Positions 34,335 through 36,794 of a stretch of 36,794 nucleotides of DNA are shown here, in pieces. The position numbers and the translations under genes are program-made. Position 1 is the stretch's first letter; every line of letters begins with the position of its first letter. Where the stretch lies: NCBI GenBank assembly GCA_003213455.1, contig QCMX01000007.1:1-36794 (forward strand), written 5' to 3'. The DNA is from SAR86 cluster bacterium AG-422-P06. Lineage in GTDB: Bacteria; Pseudomonadota; Gammaproteobacteria; Magnimaribacterales; TMED112. The notes beneath the pieces are model-generated. The model saw only the letters and a list, made by a program, of their open reading frames with translations, was not told where the DNA came from and searched no databases.

Positions 34335-35119
34335 TATCTACTTCTTAATTTTGCAAGTAATCTTAAGATTTCTAAATAAAGCCAAATTAAAGTAACCATT
34401 AAAGAAAAGGCTCCATACCATTCTAGGTATTTGGGTGCGCCTTGTTCAGCACCTTGTTCAATATAATCAAAATCTAAAACTAAATTTAATGCAGCAATAG
34501 CAACTACCACTAAAGAGAATCCAATGCCAAATATTCCATTGTCATGAATGAAACCAATAGAAGTACCAAAGAACATCATAATGAAATTGACCATGTAGAC
34601 AGCGAAGATAGCAAATGTGCCTGCAAAAACCATTAGCATGAAGTTTTTATCTGGTTTAATAATCCCTGTTTTGTAAGCAAATAACAGACCAAACATAGTA
34701 GCGAAAGTAAGCGTTACTGCTTGCATTGTTATGCCACCAAATTGTGCTTCATACATTGCTGAGATACCACCTAATGCAAAGCCTTTTGCAAGTGCATATA
34801 AAGGTGCTGTGACTGGAGCCCAAGTACGCTTAAATATAGTAATTAAGGCAAAAATAAGGCCTATTATTGAGCCGCCTATCATATAGCCCCCAATAGCAGC
34901 TGGACCATTATCAAAGTATTGTGTCCATGTATAAGAAGCTGACAACATTACTAGCAATAAACTAATACCAACCTTATTGACTGTACCTTGAAGGGTCATT
35001 CTTTCAATTTTTGCGTCTATGATTGTTTCTGAAAACGTTTTATCGGAAAACATAGGATTTCCTGATCTGCCAAAAGTTTGTAAAGCTTGTTTTGAATTCA
35101 TGTCGTTATTATAAGACAA
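34334..35119 (-). CDS. Bax inhibitor-1/YccA-family membrane protein
   Basis: A 261-aa (or 255-aa) seven-helix membrane protein of the BaxI_1 branch. A cytosolic N-terminus with FGRSGNPMFSDKTF leads into about seven hydrophobic segments from residue 50 on, ending in a basic tail (RLLAKLRSR). Eukaryotic and bacterial relatives are proposed pH- or calcium-gated leak channels. The ATG at 35101 (MNSKQAL) may be the true start: TATAAT at 35113-35108 sits 6 nt before it, and inside the coding sequence of the longer version. A 40-aa membrane protein gene overlaps its stop. Confidence 0.85.
   Translation of the reverse strand: MSYNNDMNSKQALQTFGRSGNPMFSDKTFSETIIDAKIERMTLQGTVNKVGISLLLVMLSASYTWTQYFDNGPAAIGGYMIGGSIIGLIFALITIFKRTWAPVTAPLYALAKGFALGGISAMYEAQFGGITMQAVTLTFATMFGLLFAYKTGIIKPDKNFMLMVFAGTFAIFAVYMVNFIMMFFGTSIGFIHDNGIFGIGFSLVVVAIAALNLVLDFDYIEQGAEQGAPKYLEWYGAFSLMVTLIWLYLEILRLLAKLRSR
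35108..35113 (-). promoter_or_regulatory. putative -10 of the Bax inhibitor gene
   Basis: TATAAT on the minus strand ends 6 nt before the ATG at 35101. It would make transcription start at that ATG and rule out the longer start at 35119. Confidence 0.45.
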
Positions 35120-35127
35120 TAACCAAG

Positions 35128-36108
35128 ATGATAAATATAGATGATTTGAAGAATAGCTATGAGCGCATCAACAAGTACTTAGTTGATACTCCTATTGTTT
35201 CATCTGATGTCTTAAATAATGAACTTAATGCCAAGATTTACCTTAAAAATGAAGTAGAACAATTAACCGGATCTTTTAAAATAAGGGGAGCTTTGTCTGC
35301 TTTAAGCAACCTTAAAAACCAAGGTGTAGAGGGAGTAGTAGCATATTCATCAGGCAACCATGCTCAAGGAGTCTCAAAAGCTGCTCAAATTTTTGATATG
35401 CATGCAATTATCGTAATGCCAGAGGATGCACCATCAAATAAGATTAATAAAACTAAGGCAAATGGCGCCGAAGTAGTTTTGTATAAAAGACATGTTGAAA
35501 GTAGAGAAGATATTGCTCTAGATATAGCTCATGAAAAAAATTACCCTCTAGTTAAACCATTTGATAATGAAGATATAATTGCGGGGCAGGGTAGTTTTGG
35601 CCTAGAAGCTTGCACTTTCTTTCAAGCAAATGATATTAAGCCAGATATAGTCTTATCATGTACTTCTGGTGGTGGTCTGGTTGCCGGTACAAGTATTGCA
35701 TTTAAACATTATTTTCCAGATGTCGAAATATATCCTGTTGAGCCAGCAACATGTAATGACACAGAGATATCACTTCTAAATAAAACCAGAACACGTATCA
35801 AACACGACAGATCAACTATATGTGATGCTCTTGAAGTCGAAATACCAGGTCAAATTACTTTCCCTATAAATATGAAAAACTGTAAAGCAGGTATATCAGT
35901 AACAGATCAGGAAGTTTGCAGTGCAATGAAATACTTATACGAAGAATTCTATATAAAAGCTGAACCAAGTGGTTGTGTGAGTTTAGCTGCTATCCTGTCT
36001 AAAAAACTCAATATAACTAATAAAACAGTATTAGTTACTATTTCCGGTGGAAATGTAGATGAAGAAAGTTTTCAGGAATACCTTAAATTAGCTGAAAACC
36101 ACAAATAG
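35128..36108 (+). CDS. threonine/serine dehydratase-like PLP enzyme
   Basis: A fold-type II PLP enzyme of 326 aa without a C-terminal regulatory ACT domain, so closer to catabolic threonine dehydratase or serine racemase than to IlvA. The PLP Lys51 is in TGSFKIRGA, the substrate loop is YSSGNHAQG, the phosphate-binding Gly-rich loop is TSGGGLVAG (about 179-187), and the C-terminal SGGNVDEE is typical. An upstream in-frame ATG (35092) would extend into the divergent gene and adds residues that do not fit the family. The start at 35128 gives the usual INIDDLKNSYERI. GACAAT (35115-35120) 7 nt upstream may be its -10. Confidence 0.88.
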   Translation: MINIDDLKNSYERINKYLVDTPIVSSDVLNNELNAKIYLKNEVEQLTGSFKIRGALSALSNLKNQGVEGVVAYSSGNHAQGVSKAAQIFDMHAIIVMPEDAPSNKINKTKANGAEVVLYKRHVESREDIALDIAHEKNYPLVKPFDNEDIIAGQGSFGLEACTFFQANDIKPDIVLSCTSGGGLVAGTSIAFKHYFPDVEIYPVEPATCNDTEISLLNKTRTRIKHDRSTICDALEVEIPGQITFPINMKNCKAGISVTDQEVCSAMKYLYEEFYIKAEPSGCVSLAAILSKKLNITNKTVLVTISGGNVDEESFQEYLKLAENHK

Positions 36109-36201
36109 AATATAAACAAAACCCAAAATAGAAATAAGGATTGCCAAGAGCATCCCCACTGAATAAGTAATTTGCATGACTTTATCTTCTGGTCTAAACA
36201 T
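36088..36201 (-). CDS. 37-aa single-pass membrane protein
   Basis: A small ORF whose ATG lies 8 nt inside the end of the photolyase-related gene, and whose 3' end overlaps the threonine dehydratase-like gene (opposite strand) by 21 nt. It has a charged start (MFRPEDKV) and one long hydrophobic helix (LLAILISILGFVYILFVVF). The overlap with the upstream gene fits translational coupling, and it fills an otherwise empty gap. No family is recognised. Confidence 0.5.
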   Translation of the reverse strand: MFRPEDKVMQITYSVGMLLAILISILGFVYILFVVFS

Positions 36202-36794
36202 AGGTATTCATATTTCTAAATGTATCTGCTGCTTTGTATATCTTAGCTTTTCTGTCTAAATTAATCTTATCTAGTGACCTTACCATTAAACCTAATCGAG
36301 GATTTGAACTAAAAAATTCTCTATTAGTTTCAATAAATTGCCAATATAACCCATCTACAGCATCGCACCAGTCTCCTTTTTTAAAATTAGACATACGTAA
36401 CATATAGCTTGATCCGCAAATATAAGGTTTCGTTGCAAAGATACCTCCGTCTGAAAAAGTTCCCATTCCATAAACATTGGGAACCATGACCCATTCCGAT
36501 GAATCTACAAACATTTCCATAAACCATGTATAGATTTCGTCTGGATGGATTTGACACATATTCATCACATTGGACAGTACCATTAGTCTATTAATATGAT
36601 GGGTATAACCTGTTTCTTTAGCTCCATTTATTGCATTATCAACTGGAGGCAGACCTGTAGTACCTTCATACCATGTATCTTTCATTTTTCTCATGTGATT
36701 CCAATAGTTTGAATTAAACATTTGCTTTGAATAGTTTTGATAAATGCCTCTAATAAACTCTCTCCAGCCAATTATTTGCCTTATAAAACCCTCT
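36194..36794 (-). CDS. photolyase/cryptochrome-related protein (DPRP), 5' truncated
   Basis: The C-terminal 199 or so residues of a deoxyribodipyrimidine photolyase-related protein. The frame runs open off the window end, and the first visible residues EGFIRQIIGWREFIRGIY are the family hallmark, so the ATG at 36721 is internal. FAD-domain motifs are THHINRLMVLSN, NMCQIHPDEIYTWFMEMFVDS, MGTFSDGGIFATKPYICGSSYMLRMS and DGLYWQFIE. In FeS-type (6-4) photolyases a CxxC follows RMS; here that segment is FKKGDWC, so at least two cluster cysteines are missing. DNA repair by light or photosensing is likely. Confidence 0.88.
   Translation of the reverse strand, partial: EGFIRQIIGWREFIRGIYQNYSKQMFNSNYWNHMRKMKDTWYEGTTGLPPVDNAINGAKETGYTHHINRLMVLSNVMNMCQIHPDEIYTWFMEMFVDSSEWVMVPNVYGMGTFSDGGIFATKPYICGSSYMLRMSNFKKGDWCDAVDGLYWQFIETNREFFSSNPRLGLMVRSLDKINLDRKAKIYKAADTFRNMNTYV

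Noticed and set aside
35092-35127. N-terminal extension of the threonine dehydratase-like gene.
   Set aside because: It overlaps the divergent gene start, adds residues unlike the family, and the ATG at 35128 fits the usual N-terminus.

Overview
The window is AT-rich and gene-dense, with very short or overlapping gene junctions and gammaproteobacterial-type proteins. TonB-linked outer-membrane proteins, a photolyase-family gene and a small intergenic fraction suggest a streamlined marine gammaproteobacterium, SAR86-like by general resemblance. This placement is inference; no rRNA or other marker is present.

Layout: (1) 1-4903: the tail of an NAPE-PLD-like metallohydrolase, then a Fur-box-controlled Fe(III) ABC importer (binding lipoprotein, fused permease, short ATPase) and an alpha/beta hydrolase. 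(2) 4900-6208: prephenate dehydratase (minus) and a 466-nt non-coding stretch holding a candidate minus-strand small RNA with five GGA motifs, several hairpins and an intrinsic terminator. (3) 6209-9333: an SDR, an M19 dipeptidase, a SnoaL-like protein, a cupin and a DUF4399 protein. (4) 9377-15118: a large proline-rich surface lipoprotein, an indoleamine 2,3-dioxygenase (IDO) family gene and a divergent TonB-dependent siderophore receptor, with Fur boxes between the last two. (5) 15119-15483: a non-coding stretch that folds into a multi-helix structure ending in a strong terminator, a second candidate RNA. (6) 15484-19251: a methyltransferase, glycerol kinase, and a lipoprotein-glutaredoxin-exonuclease I operon. 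(7) 19313-26725: a DUF5916 outer-membrane protein, a small wHTH regulator, an orphan membrane protein, a NatAB-type ABC exporter, an MBL hydrolase, a TadA-type deaminase and a dihydroorotase. (8) 26726-31785 (minus): folE, maf, a QueD-like gene, cysS, thrS and yidD as one tight operon. (9) 31826-36794: a PhoD-like phosphatase, tRNA-Gly(GCC), a LOG-family gene, a secreted protein, a Bax inhibitor-1 family protein, a threonine dehydratase-like enzyme and a truncated photolyase-related gene. Two tiny membrane-protein ORFs (40 and 37 codons) sit in the last part.

Iron is one theme: the ABC importer and the siderophore receptor both carry near-consensus Fur boxes, and the heme-type dioxygenase gene shares the receptor's intergenic region. 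A second theme is mRNA architecture. About ten transcription-unit starts have a TATAAT-like hexamer ending only 6-10 nt before the start codon, usually with no Shine-Dalgarno sequence, which suggests widespread leaderless mRNAs. The best candidates for something undescribed are the two structured non-coding RNAs, the leaderless pattern, the IDO/siderophore-receptor pairing and the QueD paralogue lacking two zinc ligands.
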